Assembly: GCF_014137995.1 (NCBI RefSeq) | Contig: NZ_JACGWV010000001.1 | Span: forward strand, 2,108,001 to 2,172,000 | Origin: Promicromonospora sukumoe | GTDB taxonomy: Bacteria; Actinomycetota; Actinomycetes; Actinomycetales; Cellulomonadaceae | Length of the DNA stretch: 64,000 bases | Direction of reading: 5' to 3' | Shown here: positions 33,775-42,873 of the stretch, piece after piece | How positions within the stretch are numbered: the stretch's first letter is position 1 | How the letters are laid out: every line of letters begins with the position of its first letter | The notes under the pieces: generated by a model | Databases searched by the model: none | What the model saw: the letters and a program-made list of their open reading frames with translations, nothing else | Told to the model about the DNA's origin: nothing | Made by a program: the position numbers and the translations under genes

Positions 33775-34548
33775 CTACTCCCAGAGCCCCCGCTCGATCA
33801 GCACGTCCTTGAGCAGGTCGGCGCGGTCCGTGATCAGCCCGTCGACGCCGACGTCGATGAGCTGCCGCATCTCGTCCGGGTCGTCGATCGTCCAGACGTG
33901 CACCTTCTTGCCGAGCGCGTGGGCCGCCTCGACGGTGGCCGGGTCCACGACGGTGATCGAGTTCTCGCGGACCGGCACCTGCAGCGCGTCGACGTCGCGC
34001 AGCGCGCGCCGGGCCAGCGCCGGCACGTGGATGCGCACCCCGGTCAGGAACCGCGCGATCTCCTTGCGCCCCGCCGACGTCGCCACCGGGCGGGACAGCT
34101 TGGTCAGGGTGGCGCGCCGTCGGGCCACCTCGAAGGAGGTGACGCACACGCGGTCCCACGACGACGTCCGCTCGATCGCGCGGGCGACCGGCCCGACGCT
34201 GGAGCCGTGCTTGACGTCGATGTTCACGCGCAGGTCGGGCCACCCGGCCAGCAGGTCCTCCAGCAGCGGCACCGGCTCGACGCCGCCGATCCGCGCCTCG
34301 CTCACCTCGGACCACGGCAGCTCCGCGACCAGGCCGGTCCCGTCCGTGGTGCGGTCGAGCGACTCGTCGTGCAGCGCGACGGCGACGCCGTCGACGGTCC
34401 CGTGCGCGTCCGTCTCCACGTAGCGGTAGCCGAGGTCGACGGCGGCGCCGAACGCCGCCAGCGAGTTCTCCAGCCCCTCCGTACCGGCCGAGGCGTGCGC
34501 GAAACCGCGGTGGGCGAGGGCCTGGAAGGGCCCCTCGAAATAGGTCAC
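33775..34548 (-). CDS. Glycerophosphodiester phosphodiesterase
   Basis: 257 residues. Hydrolyses glycerophosphodiesters to glycerol-3-phosphate and an alcohol. GDPD signatures: AHRGFAH...ENSLAAF, YVETDAHGTVDGVAVALHDESLDRTTDG (metal and catalytic residues), INIDVKHG, HVWTIDDPDEMRQLIDVGVDGLITDRADLL. No signal peptide, so cytosolic. Start GTG 34548 has GAGGGA upstream. The hydrolase gene lies 25 bp upstream on the same strand, so they probably form an operon linked to lipid-derived substrates. Confidence 0.92.
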   Translation of the reverse strand: MTYFEGPFQALAHRGFAHASAGTEGLENSLAAFGAAVDLGYRYVETDAHGTVDGVAVALHDESLDRTTDGTGLVAELPWSEVSEARIGGVEPVPLLEDLLAGWPDLRVNIDVKHGSSVGPVARAIERTSSWDRVCVTSFEVARRRATLTKLSRPVATSAGRKEIARFLTGVRIHVPALARRALRDVDALQVPVRENSITVVDPATVEAAHALGKKVHVWTIDDPDEMRQLIDVGVDGLITDRADLLKDVLIERGLWE

Positions 34549-34573
34549 TGGCTGTCCCTCATCAAGTCGAACC

Positions 34574-35590
34574 TCACGTGTCGATGCTGCTCTGGGTCCA
34601 TTTCAACATGCCGTCGAGGTACGCCTCGCGCGGCCCCCCCGCCGACAGCGACAGGTCGTGCACGCCGCCCGGCACGACGAGCTCCGTGACGTCCTGCCCC
34701 AGGCCGGGGGCGAGCGCCGCCATCTGCCGGACGTCGAGCACCGTGTCCTGCGCGTCGAGCATCGGGTTCTCCAGCGTGTCCGGGCCCGAGGAGTCGGACC
34801 GGGCCAGCAGCACGGGGCACGCGATCTCCAGACCTGCGGCGACGCGCGCCTGCCCGCGGCGGACGGCGACGAACCACCCGACCCGGCCGGGCACGCCCTC
34901 GGGACGCTTGAGCGTGGTGTCGAACTCCCACCGCCCGCCGTTGGCGGCCAGCAGGTGCTCGGCGTAGCGCGACGGGCCGTCGCTGATGATCGCCGTCGAC
35001 GCGAGGCGCCCGACCGTGTCCAGCACGCGCGTGCCGACGGTGCGCTGCCAGTGCGGCGCCCGCAGGTCCAGGAACGGCGAGTTCAGCACCAGGACGTCGG
35101 GCCCGGCGTCGGCCCCCGCCGCGTTGCGGTGCGCGTGCGCCCACAGCGAGGCGGTGAGCCCGCCTGTGGAGTGGGCGTGCACCACGAGGGGCAGCCCGGG
35201 CTCCAGGCGGCGCACCGCGCGGGCGGCGGCCGCGATGTCGGTCGCCTGCTCGCGCAGGTCGAGCACGAAGTGCGGGATCTGGTCGGGCTGGAGCGACCGC
35301 CCGGCGGCCCGGAGGTCGACGGCGTAGAAGGCGTATCCCGCCGCGGTGAAGGTACGGGCCAGGTGCTCCTGGAAGAAGTAGTCGTTGTACCCGTGCACGT
35401 GGATCACGGCGGCCCGCGGCGGCTCGCGGTCGGCCGGGTACGGGTAGCGCACCAGTGTGGCGGGCCCGAGCCGCGCCTCCTGGAACGGCTCGCCGAGCAG
35501 GTGGTCGGTGCGCCAGCCGAGCGCGTCGTCCGGGGAGCTGTCTTTCATCGAACCGTCGTCCAGAGAGCTGTCTTCGAAAGAACCAGGCAC
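34574..35590 (-). CDS. Alpha/beta hydrolase (serine aminopeptidase S33 / lysophospholipase-like)
   Basis: 338 residues. Fold motifs: VIHVHGYNDYFFQEHLARTF, YAVDLRAAGRS, nucleophile elbow HAHSTGG, acid PVLLARSDSSGPD and final His in VPGGVHDLSLS. Related enzymes hydrolyse monoacylglycerols or lysophospholipids, which would suit the GDPD gene downstream; this link is inference. The frame is open up to 35794, overlapping the TetR gene. The true start is probably GTG 35590, because TACGAT lies 6 nt upstream; ATG 35548 is the alternative. Confidence 0.8.
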   Translation of the reverse strand: MPGSFEDSSLDDGSMKDSSPDDALGWRTDHLLGEPFQEARLGPATLVRYPYPADREPPRAAVIHVHGYNDYFFQEHLARTFTAAGYAFYAVDLRAAGRSLQPDQIPHFVLDLREQATDIAAAARAVRRLEPGLPLVVHAHSTGGLTASLWAHAHRNAAGADAGPDVLVLNSPFLDLRAPHWQRTVGTRVLDTVGRLASTAIISDGPSRYAEHLLAANGGRWEFDTTLKRPEGVPGRVGWFVAVRRGQARVAAGLEIACPVLLARSDSSGPDTLENPMLDAQDTVLDVRQMAALAPGLGQDVTELVVPGGVHDLSLSAGGPREAYLDGMLKWTQSSIDT

Positions 35591-35703
35591 CTGGGGATCG
35601 TATGCCGTGGAGGTGAACGGTCGCAGTTCGCGTGGCCCTGAGCTCGCGTGATCCAGGGCTCGCGGGACTGGGCTCACAGAACTGGGCGCGGCGTGCGGCG
35701 CCG

Positions 35704-36243
35704 TCAGACGGGTCGCAGCCCCGCCAGCAGGATCTCCAGGTACGGCTCGCGGTCGGACGACGCCCCCAGCCGCACCGCGTGCTCCATCCCGCACACCAGG
35801 TGCTCCACCTGCGCGGTGGTCAGGTCCGGCCGGATGACGCCGGCGGCGCGCGCGGCGACCAGGATCTGGTCGAACCCCGTGAGGATCTCCTGCTTGGCCG
35901 TGTGCACCTCGTCGGACTCGTCCTCGGCGGACAGGAGCACGGGCTGCAGGCCGCCCTCCTCGAGCTGGAGGTCGAGGGCGGCGCGCAGGAGGTTCGCGAT
36001 CGCCGTGGCCGGCTCCGGCTCGGCGACGGCCTCACGGACCAGGACGCGCAGCCGCTCGAGCGTGTCGAGGGTCAGGGCCTCGACGAGCGCGTGGGTGGTG
36101 GGGAAGTGGCGGTAGACGGTGCCGACCCCCACGCCGGCCTCCCGGGCGAGGTCGTTGAACCGCAGGGCGCCGGGGTCGTGGCGTCGGGCCACGTCGAGGA
36201 TGCGTGCGCGGCTGCGGGCGGCGTCGGACCGGAGGGCGGGCAT
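35704..36243 (-). CDS. TetR-family transcriptional regulator
   Basis: 179 residues. The TetR helix-turn-helix is at the N terminus (about residues 10-55: RARILDVARRH, FNDLAREAGVGVGTVYRHFPTTHALVEAL), followed by a ligand domain of the SBP-like/TetR_C type (RAALDLQLEEGGLQPVLL...HLVCGMEHAVRLG). It is divergent from the SDR gene, with two matched dyads between them, so it probably represses the SDR gene and itself. Confidence 0.9.
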   Translation of the reverse strand: MPALRSDAARSRARILDVARRHDPGALRFNDLAREAGVGVGTVYRHFPTTHALVEALTLDTLERLRVLVREAVAEPEPATAIANLLRAALDLQLEEGGLQPVLLSAEDESDEVHTAKQEILTGFDQILVAARAAGVIRPDLTTAQVEHLVCGMEHAVRLGASSDREPYLEILLAGLRPV

Positions 36244-36264
36244 GGGGTGAGCCTACCGCAGAAC

Positions 36265-36314
36265 CGGATGGAAGATCCGTTTCGGGTGCTACGCTCAAAC
36301 GGATAGATCATCCG
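36265..36314. promoter_or_regulatory. Two CGGAT-n5-ATCCG operators between tetR-like and SDR genes
   Basis: CGGAT-ggaag-ATCCG (36265-36279) and CGGAT-agatc-ATCCG (36300-36314) lie 35 bp apart in the 99-bp divergent region. Flanking TTT/AAA makes each site part of a longer AAACGGAT half. Good candidates for binding by the adjacent TetR protein. Confidence 0.65.
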
Positions 36315-36342
36315 GATAGTGTCGACAGAACCGAGGACCGCC

Positions 36343-37410
36343 ATGAGCACCCACCGAACCGCAGGCCAGAACCAGCACCCGGCTGCTACTCCGACAGACC
36401 ACCCGGGCTGGGACCCCGCCCGTCTGCCCGACCAGACCGGTCGCACCCACGTCGTGACCGGCGCCACCGCCGGCATCGGCTACTTCGCCGCCGAGCAGCT
36501 CGCCGCCGCCGGGGCGCACGTCGTGCTCGCGTCACGCTCGGCGGCCAAGCTCGCCACGGCCGTCGCCTCCATCGAGCGGGAGGTGCCGGGCGCGCGCCTC
36601 GACACCGTCGTCGTCGACCTCGCCTCCCTCGCTTCCGTGGCCGACGCCGCCGAGCGGATCTCCGCGCTGCCCCGCCTCGACGGGCTGCTGCTCAACGGCG
36701 CCTCCATGTCCATGAAGCGCCGCGCGACGACGTCCGACGGGCTGCCCCTGCTGCTCGGCACCCACGTGGCGGCCAACGCCGCCCTCCTGGCGGGCACGCT
36801 CCCGGCGCTCGCGGACAGCGGGCGTCGGCACGGGACGGCGCGCGTGGTGCACACCTCCACGGGCTTCGTCGAGCAGTTCCCGATGTCCGTCGACGACGTC
36901 CGGCGCACCCCCGCCACGGCCATCGCCGCCTACGTCAAGGCCAAGACGGTGACCGAGGTGCTCGCCTTCGAGGTCGCGCGCCGCCTGGAGGCCGCCGACG
37001 TCCCGGTCGCCTCCCTGGTCACCCGGCCCGGCGTCGGCGTCGACGCCCGGACGCCGCACCGCGCGGGCATCCGCGACAGAAGCACCACCTACCGGCCCAA
37101 CCCGTACACGCCGTGGGCCCAAGGCAAGGACGGCGCCGCGTGGTCGGCCGTGCGCGCCCTGACCGACCCGGAGGCGCGCAACGGCCAGTACTACGCCCCG
37201 GCCGGGCGCCTGCGCGGCGCACCGGTGCGTGTCGAGCCGACCGCCCGGACCGCGAACCCCGACGGCGACCTCGCGGCGCGCGTGTGGGCCCAGGTCGAGG
37301 AGCTCGCGGGGACTGCGCTCACGATCCCGGCGGCTACGATCCCGACGCCTACGATCCCGACGCCGTCGGGCACGGCGAAGGTGTCGGCGGCGGTCCCGGT
37401 CCAGGAGTAG
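36343..37410 (+). CDS. Short-chain dehydrogenase/reductase
   Basis: 355 residues. NAD(P)-binding Rossmann motif TGATAGIGYFAAEQLAAAGAHVVLASRS, a serine in VHTSTGF and the catalytic YVKAK (YxxxK). The order of motifs and the extra C-terminal region resemble the retinol-dehydrogenase/WW-oxidoreductase-like SDR group. The C terminus carries three short TIP(A/T)(A/P)T repeats. Substrate unknown. ATG 36343 is preceded by GAGGA at 6 nt, preferred to GTG 36319. Probably repressed by the divergent TetR. Confidence 0.87.
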   Translation: MSTHRTAGQNQHPAATPTDHPGWDPARLPDQTGRTHVVTGATAGIGYFAAEQLAAAGAHVVLASRSAAKLATAVASIEREVPGARLDTVVVDLASLASVADAAERISALPRLDGLLLNGASMSMKRRATTSDGLPLLLGTHVAANAALLAGTLPALADSGRRHGTARVVHTSTGFVEQFPMSVDDVRRTPATAIAAYVKAKTVTEVLAFEVARRLEAADVPVASLVTRPGVGVDARTPHRAGIRDRSTTYRPNPYTPWAQGKDGAAWSAVRALTDPEARNGQYYAPAGRLRGAPVRVEPTARTANPDGDLAARVWAQVEELAGTALTIPAATIPTPTIPTPSGTAKVSAAVPVQE

Positions 37411-37461
37411 CCCGTCGACGACGCCGTTGCAGCCGGACGGCGCCGTGGCAGGATGTCCGAC

Positions 37462-38820
37462 ATGCCGACAAATGGTGGGATCAACATCGGCCGGACGGTG
37501 CAGTCCGCGATCTACCGCGACGGCGTCTACGGCCACCGCCCGGTGGTGCCCACCAGCCCCGACGCGCTCGCCGACGCCGCCCGACGACGCATGACCCGCA
37601 CCGGCTGGTCCTACGTGTCCGGCGGCGCCGGCGCGCAGCGCACCGTGGCCGCCAACCGGGAGGCGTTCAGCCGGTACCGCACGGTGCCGCGCCAGATGGT
37701 CGACGTCGGCGAACGCTCCCTGGCGACCACGCTGTTGGGCCGCGAGCTGCCCGCCCCGGTGCTGTTCGGCCCGGTCGGCGCGCTGGAGCTGGCCGTGCAG
37801 CACCAGCGCGGCGGACGCGCCGCCGCCCCGCGCAACGCCGAGCCCGCGCTTGCCCGCGCCGCCCGCGACCTCGGGCTGCCCGTCGTCATCTCCTCCCAGG
37901 CGTCCACGCCCATGGAGCAGACCGCCGCCCAGCTCGGGGACAGCCCTCGCTGGTTCCAGCTCTACTGGTCGTCCGACGACGCCCTCGTCGAGTCCTTCGT
38001 CTCCCGCGCCGAGGCCAGCGGCTGCGAGGCGATCGTCGTCACGCTCGACACGCACGTGCTCGGCTGGCGCACCGCCGACCTCGACCTCGGCTACCTGCCG
38101 TTCGCCCGCGCCGAGGGCATCGCCCAGTACCTCAGCGACCCCCGGTTCCGTGAGCTCGTCGAGGCCCGGGTCCAGGAGGCTGCGTCGTCGGGAACGGAAG
38201 GGGAGGCGGCGACGTCGAACCGGCCCACGCCCGCCGCCGTCCGCTCCCTGCTCTCGATGGCGCGCCACCATCCCGGCCCCACCCTGCGCAACCTGGCCCA
38301 GCCCCACGCCCGCGCCGCCGTCGAGACGTTCCTGGGGGTCTTCTCCCGCTCGACGCTGACCTGGACCGACCTCGCCTGGCTGCGCGAACGCACCAGCCTC
38401 CCGATCCTGGTCAAGGGCATCCAGCACCCCGACGACGCCCGCGCCGCCCTCGACCACGGCGCCGACGGCATCATCGTGTCCAACCACGGGGGACGGCAGA
38501 TCGACAACGCCGTCGCCTCGATCGACGCCCTCGCCCCCGTGGTCGACGCCGTCCGGGCGCAGTCCGGTGGGGGCTCGGGGCGCACGGTCCCCGTCCTGTT
38601 CGACTCCGGTATCCGCAGCGGCGCCGACGTCTTCACCGCGCTCGCCCTCGGCGCCGACGCCGTGCTCCTGGGCCGCCCCTGGGTCTACGGCCTCGCCCTC
38701 GCGGGCGCCGACGGCGTGCGCGCCGTCGCCGAGCACGTCCTGGCCGAGCTCGACCTCACCATGGCGCTCGCGGGTGTCTTCGCGACGGACCAGATCGGCC
38801 GCCACAACCTAGCCCTCTGA
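37462..38820 (+). CDS. FMN-dependent alpha-hydroxy-acid oxidase (lactate 2-monooxygenase type)
   Basis: 452 residues, a flavoprotein of the lactate/glycolate oxidase family that oxidises L-2-hydroxy acids. Motifs: YVSGGAGAQRTVAANREAF, FGPVGALEL, VISSQAST, WFQLYWSSDD, ILVKGIQHPDDARAALDHGADGIIVSNHGGRQID (catalytic His and Arg), and the phosphate site VPVLFDSGIRSGADVFTALALGADAVLLGRP. Length and a 60-residue active-site loop insertion favour the lactate-monooxygenase subgroup. ATG 37462 is preferred over ATG 37453 because CAGGAT lies 7 nt before it. Confidence 0.88.
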   Translation: MPTNGGINIGRTVQSAIYRDGVYGHRPVVPTSPDALADAARRRMTRTGWSYVSGGAGAQRTVAANREAFSRYRTVPRQMVDVGERSLATTLLGRELPAPVLFGPVGALELAVQHQRGGRAAAPRNAEPALARAARDLGLPVVISSQASTPMEQTAAQLGDSPRWFQLYWSSDDALVESFVSRAEASGCEAIVVTLDTHVLGWRTADLDLGYLPFARAEGIAQYLSDPRFRELVEARVQEAASSGTEGEAATSNRPTPAAVRSLLSMARHHPGPTLRNLAQPHARAAVETFLGVFSRSTLTWTDLAWLRERTSLPILVKGIQHPDDARAALDHGADGIIVSNHGGRQIDNAVASIDALAPVVDAVRAQSGGGSGRTVPVLFDSGIRSGADVFTALALGADAVLLGRPWVYGLALAGADGVRAVAEHVLAELDLTMALAGVFATDQIGRHNLAL

Positions 38821-38835
38821 CCGAGCACTCTGACT

Positions 38836-38915
38836 GTGCCCGTCGGGCACCGGCCATCCGCCCCTCACGTGTCAGACGTACAGGTCACCCCCGTGACCTG
38901 TACGTCTGACACGTG
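38836..38915. repeat. Hairpin and perfect 23-bp palindrome (element F)
   Basis: A small hairpin GTGCCC-gtc-GGGCAC (38836-38850) is followed by a palindrome with perfect 23-bp arms (38866-38888 and 38893-38915) and a CCCC loop. No T tract follows. It lies between two rightward genes and is a possible terminator for the oxidase gene. Confidence 0.88.
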
Positions 38916-38979
38916 TGTCGGTATGAGATCGTGACCGCTCCAGCACCCACGATTCATGCGACCCGGGCAGACTGCGGCC

Positions 38980-40440
38980 ATGACCGACGCCGTTCCCGGA
39001 CCCGACTCGCAGGCGCCCGCTGCCCGTGAGACACCGACGCCCCCGAAGATGGGCCTCGAGCTGCAGGAGGGGGTGCGGGTCCCGCGCCGCCAGGTGATCT
39101 CCTGGGCGCTGTGGGACTGGGGCACCCAGCCGTTCAACACGGTGATCCTCACGTTCGTCTTCACCGCGCTGTACCTGACGACGGACGCGTTCCTGGACCC
39201 GGCCATCGCGGCCCTGAGCGAGGACGACCCCGCCTACCAGCACGGCCTTGCCGAGCTGAGCAGCGGGGTGGGTCTGTGGAACACCCTCGCGGGTCTGCTC
39301 ATCCTCGTGCTCGCCCCCGTGCTCGGGCAGCGCGCCGACGCCAGCGGCCGGCGCAAGGCGTGGCTCGCCGGCGGCACGGTCGGCATGGTGCTGTGCATGC
39401 TCGCGCTCTGGTTCGTCGAGGCCGACCCGGCGTACTTCGTGCTCGGCGCCGCGCTGATCGGCCTCGGCAGCGTGCTCAACGAGATCGCCGGCGTGAACTA
39501 CAACGCCATGATGGTGTCCGTCGCCACGCCGAAGACGGTCGGCAAGGTGTCCGGGCTCGGCTGGGGCCTCGGTTACGTCGGCGGCATCCTGGCGTTGCTG
39601 TTCGTGGTCATCGCCAACGGTGCGGACTGGTGGGGCATGCCCACCGACAACGGCCTCGCCTACCGTGTGATCGCCGTCGGCTGCGCGATCTGGGCGATCG
39701 CGTTCGCCTGGCCCATCCTGGCCTTCGTGCCGGAGCTGCCCCCCACCAAGGGCCGCGCCACGGTCGGCTTCTTCGCCAGCTACGTGGTGCTGTACCGCGA
39801 CATCAAGGGCCTGTGGCACACCTCGCGCCGCACCTTCTGGTTCCTGCTGGCCAGCGCCGTGTTCCGCGACGGGCTGAGCGGCGTCTTCGCGTTCGGCGCG
39901 ATCATCGGCAGCGTCAGCTTCGGGTTCTCCTCCGAAGAGGTGATCATCTTCGGGATCGCCGCCAACCTCGTGGCCGGCATCAGCACCGTCCTCGTGGGCA
40001 TCGCCGACGACCGCTTCGGCCCGCGCTCCGTCATCCTCAGCACGCTCAGCATCATCGTCGTCGCGGGGCTGGGTGTCGTGTTCCTGCGCGACCTGGGGCC
40101 CATCGTCTACTGGGTGGGCGGGCTGACGCTCTCCGCGTGCGTGGGCCCGGCCCAGGCGGCGTCCAGGTCCTACCTCGCCCGCGTGACGCCGGCGGGCAAG
40201 GAGTCCGAGATCTTCGGCCTCTACGCCACCACCGGGCGCGCCTCGTCCTGGATGTCGAGCCTCCTGTGGACCGTCACCATCGCCGCGACGGGCGCGACCA
40301 TCTGGGGCACGCTCGGGATCGTCGCCGTCGTGCTCTTCGGCCTCGTGCTGATGTGGTTCGTGCGGGAGGCGCCCCTGGCCGACGCCGGCACGACGGCCGG
40401 GCCGACGGCGGAACCGACGGGCGACCGTTCTGCGGTCTGA
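38980..40440 (+). CDS. MFS transporter, UMF1/ATG22-like
   Basis: 486 residues with 12 predicted membrane helices. The pattern ISWALWDWGTQPFNTVILTFVFTALYL, LAPVLGQRADASGRRKAWL, NEIAGVNYNAMMVSVATP, GKVSGLGWGLGYVGG and GPAQAASRSYLARVTPAGKESEIFGLYATTGRASSW fits the UMF1 (ATG22/Vps-type) subgroup of major facilitators, thought to export amino acids in yeast vacuoles. The bacterial substrate is unknown. CAGACT lies 6 nt before ATG 38980, supporting that start over ATG 38956. Confidence 0.85.
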   Translation: MTDAVPGPDSQAPAARETPTPPKMGLELQEGVRVPRRQVISWALWDWGTQPFNTVILTFVFTALYLTTDAFLDPAIAALSEDDPAYQHGLAELSSGVGLWNTLAGLLILVLAPVLGQRADASGRRKAWLAGGTVGMVLCMLALWFVEADPAYFVLGAALIGLGSVLNEIAGVNYNAMMVSVATPKTVGKVSGLGWGLGYVGGILALLFVVIANGADWWGMPTDNGLAYRVIAVGCAIWAIAFAWPILAFVPELPPTKGRATVGFFASYVVLYRDIKGLWHTSRRTFWFLLASAVFRDGLSGVFAFGAIIGSVSFGFSSEEVIIFGIAANLVAGISTVLVGIADDRFGPRSVILSTLSIIVVAGLGVVFLRDLGPIVYWVGGLTLSACVGPAQAASRSYLARVTPAGKESEIFGLYATTGRASSWMSSLLWTVTIAATGATIWGTLGIVAVVLFGLVLMWFVREAPLADAGTTAGPTAEPTGDRSAV

Positions 40441-40466
40441 CGCTCGGGCGGCTGGCTCGTGGTCGG

Positions 40467-41735
40467 CTAGCTGTCTGACGGCTGGTCATCGGCCCGGTGC
40501 GCTGCGGCGCGCCGGGCCGCCGTGCGCTCCTCCAGCTCGCGCCGCAGGGCTGCCTGCAACCGGTCGAGGTCCGCGAGCGGCCCCAGGTGCCCGAGCTTGC
40601 GGGGGTTGATCACACCGCGGATGCCCGACAGCAGTCCGTCCGACACCTCGAACGACCAGGTGCCGATCAGGCCGCCGCCGACGGCGTCGTCGGCCACGAT
40701 GAGCAGTCCCGGCTCGCCGCCCACGAGCGCCCGCTCGAAGTGGAGCGGCGCGCCCCGGCTGATGAACGTGGCCAGCATGCGGGCGACCGTCACCCGCCCG
40801 GCGACCGGCCGGACGATCGACATGCCCTGCGGCACGTTCCCGCCGCCGTCGCCCGTGAGCACGACGTCCTCGGTCAGCAGCTCCAGGAACGAGTCGACCG
40901 CGCCGTCCTCGCACGCGGCCAGGAAGCGGGACACGAGCTGCTCGGCGCGCGCCCGGTCGGCCGCGCTGCGTGGCCGGGTGCTCCGTGCCGGGGCGGGGGT
41001 GTCGGCGTGCGTCTGCGCCGGTGGCTGGGCCTGTGCTGGGGGCTGTGCCTGTGCGCGGGGGTGTGCCGGGGTCGAGTTCTCGCTGGAGTTCGACGCCGGG
41101 GCCTGAGCCGTCGTGCTCGCCGCGATCCGACGTCGGGCACGCGAGGCGAGCTGCCGCGCCGCGACCTCGCTCGTGCCGATCACGTCGGCGGCCTGGCTGT
41201 GCGGGAAGCCGAGCACGTCGTGCAGCAGGAACGCGGCCCGCTCGGTGGGGGTCAGGGTCTCCAGCAGCACCAGGAACGCCGTGGAGAGGTCGTCGGCGAG
41301 CTCGGCGTGCCGCGCGACGTCGGGCGACGGCGTGGCCATCGCCACCGGGAGCGACGGGAAGGGGCCGACGAGCGGCTCCGGGAGCCACTCACCCACGTAC
41401 GACTCCCGCCGCACCCGGGCAGAACGCAGCACGTCGATGGCGATCCGCGTCGTGACCGTGGTGACGAACGCGTCCGGGTTGCGCACGTCGGGCGTCTGCG
41501 AGACGCGCGTGAGCGCCTCCTGCACCACGTCCTCCGCCTCGGCGACGCTGCCGAGCATCCGGTAGGCCACTGTGAACGACAGTGGCCGCAGCCGCCCGAG
41601 CGCGGCATCGTCCAGGAAGGTGCCAGGGCGCTGCGCCGTGCCGGTGTCTCCTGGGTTCCTTGCGGTGCCCGACGGCGAGGTCAGGGGCTCCATCGACTCC
41701 GTCGGCTCCGTCATACGGACATCGTCTCGCGTCAT
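40467..41735 (-). CDS. SigJ-like ECF sigma factor with SnoaL-like C-terminal domain
   Basis: 422 residues. Sigma region 2 (FTVAYRMLGSVAEAEDVVQEALTRV) and region 4 (LTPTERAAFLLHDVLGFPHSQAADVIGTSEVAARQLASRARRRI) are followed by a C-terminal SnoaL_2-type domain (about 300-400: FLAACEDGAVDSFLELLTEDVVLTGDGGG). This is the ECF41/SigJ layout, in which the C-terminal domain replaces an anti-sigma factor. A Gln/Ala/Pro-rich linker (QAQPPAQAQPPAQTHADTP) separates the two halves and is longer than usual. ATG 41735 is close to GAGGGGG; ATG 41714 is the alternative. Confidence 0.88.
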   Translation of the reverse strand: MTRDDVRMTEPTESMEPLTSPSGTARNPGDTGTAQRPGTFLDDAALGRLRPLSFTVAYRMLGSVAEAEDVVQEALTRVSQTPDVRNPDAFVTTVTTRIAIDVLRSARVRRESYVGEWLPEPLVGPFPSLPVAMATPSPDVARHAELADDLSTAFLVLLETLTPTERAAFLLHDVLGFPHSQAADVIGTSEVAARQLASRARRRIAASTTAQAPASNSSENSTPAHPRAQAQPPAQAQPPAQTHADTPAPARSTRPRSAADRARAEQLVSRFLAACEDGAVDSFLELLTEDVVLTGDGGGNVPQGMSIVRPVAGRVTVARMLATFISRGAPLHFERALVGGEPGLLIVADDAVGGGLIGTWSFEVSDGLLSGIRGVINPRKLGHLGPLADLDRLQAALRRELEERTAARRAAAHRADDQPSDS

Positions 41736-41939
41736 ACCCCCTCGACGGGACAGGGGTCCGAGACGTGACAGGAGCCCGAGACGTGACAGCCGCAACGGAG
41801 ACATCGGCACGAGGGACGGGGGAGTGGAGCTCGGCCGCGGTCGGTAGTGGTGTGTCGTCGGACAGGTCGCGTTGTCGTGCGGGGTGCGCCGTCGGACGTG
41901 CCTGCCGTCGGACGACGCATGCTGAGTACCCTTGCGCTC

Positions 41940-42308
41940 GTGCGAACAACTGCTCTCGTCGTGCGTTTCCTCCTCGAGCTCGGCCTCGCCGCGGCCGCGG
42001 GCTACGCCGCCTGGAATCTCGCCGACGGCGGATGGCGCATCGCCGCCGTCGTGCTCGCGCCGATCGTCGTCATCGCACTCTGGGCGACGTTCCTTTCGCC
42101 GAAGGCCCCCGTGGTGATCCCGCCCTGGGTCAAGCTCGTGCTGGAGGCGGCCCTCTTCGGCGTCGTCGGATACCTGTGCTGGCGCGCCGGAGCCCCCGTC
42201 GCCGGGGCGGCGCTCGCGGCCGTGTGGCTGGTCGACCGGCTGGTGCTGTGGTTGACGCGCGGCACGCGCAGCGTCTTCGAGCCGGAGGCTGATACCGGGC
42301 CTCGGTGA
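41940..42308 (+). CDS. DUF2568 (YrdB-like) small membrane protein
   Basis: 122 residues with four hydrophobic segments: FLLELGLAAAAGYAAWNL, AAVVLAPIVVIALWATFLSPKAPV, VKLVLEAALFGVVGYLCWRAG and GAALAAVWLVDRLVLWLTRG. The motif WATFLSPKAPV is typical of DUF2568. Function unknown. GTG 41940 has TACCCT 7 nt upstream (leaderless type); ATG 41919 is an alternative. It converges on the DUF1801 gene. Confidence 0.78.
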   Translation: MRTTALVVRFLLELGLAAAAGYAAWNLADGGWRIAAVVLAPIVVIALWATFLSPKAPVVIPPWVKLVLEAALFGVVGYLCWRAGAPVAGAALAAVWLVDRLVLWLTRGTRSVFEPEADTGPR

Positions 42309-42351
42309 GCGTTCGGGTGAGTCTCGCGGTGGGTCGTCGTCCTCGGGCGGA

Positions 42352-42708
42352 TCACCGTGACCGCATGGCGTCGATCTCGTCGCGACGAAACAGGACGAGG
42401 CGGTCCAGGACGTCGTCGGGCAGCGGCCGCTCGGGCGTGAACCGCACGGTGCCCTTCGACGTGGAGTAGCCGGCGAGGTCCGGTGCGAGCGCGTCGATCG
42501 CGGACGGGCTGAACGGGTACAGCCCGATGTGCTTGGCCGTGGCCCGCGCCGAGACGAGCGGGCTGCCGCGGTAGCGCAGGGCGGCCATGCCGTAGCTCAT
42601 GCCCTCCTCGGCGTCGGGCACGAGCTTCAGCGCGCGGGTCCGCACGTGTTCGACGGCGTCCTTGGCCGGTCCGTCCAGGCCGGCGATGTACTCGGTGAAC
42701 TCGTCCAT
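42352..42708 (-). CDS. DUF1801 (YdhG/iron-chaperone-like) protein
   Basis: 118-residue soluble protein. EYIAGLDGPAKDAVEHVRTRALKLVPDAEEGMSYGMAALRY, KHIGLYPFSPSAIDALAPDL and STSKGTVRFTPERPLPDDVLDRLV are the DUF1801 pattern, a frataxin-like fold suggested to act in iron handling. The role is unproven. ATG 42708 is preceded by GAGG at 8 nt and is preferred to GTG 42714. Confidence 0.88.
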   Translation of the reverse strand: MDEFTEYIAGLDGPAKDAVEHVRTRALKLVPDAEEGMSYGMAALRYRGSPLVSARATAKHIGLYPFSPSAIDALAPDLAGYSTSKGTVRFTPERPLPDDVLDRLVLFRRDEIDAMRSR

Positions 42709-42873
42709 GAGCACAGCCTCGCCAGGTCGGCCGGGGACCGCGAGGGCAGGTAGCGCTGGCGCCTCCTTGCCCGGTGCGAAGGGTTATCCACAGATTTCAA
42801 ATGTGCCTCGCGATGCGTATAAATGTTCGAGACAATGGTGTCAGGCGAACAGCGAGGACAGGGGGTGGCATCG

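Noticed and set aside
34574..35794. Hydrolase start at the far upstream end of the open frame
   Set aside because: That would overlap the TetR gene by about 90 nt and add a disordered Arg/Pro-rich stretch; GTG 35590 has a promoter signature.
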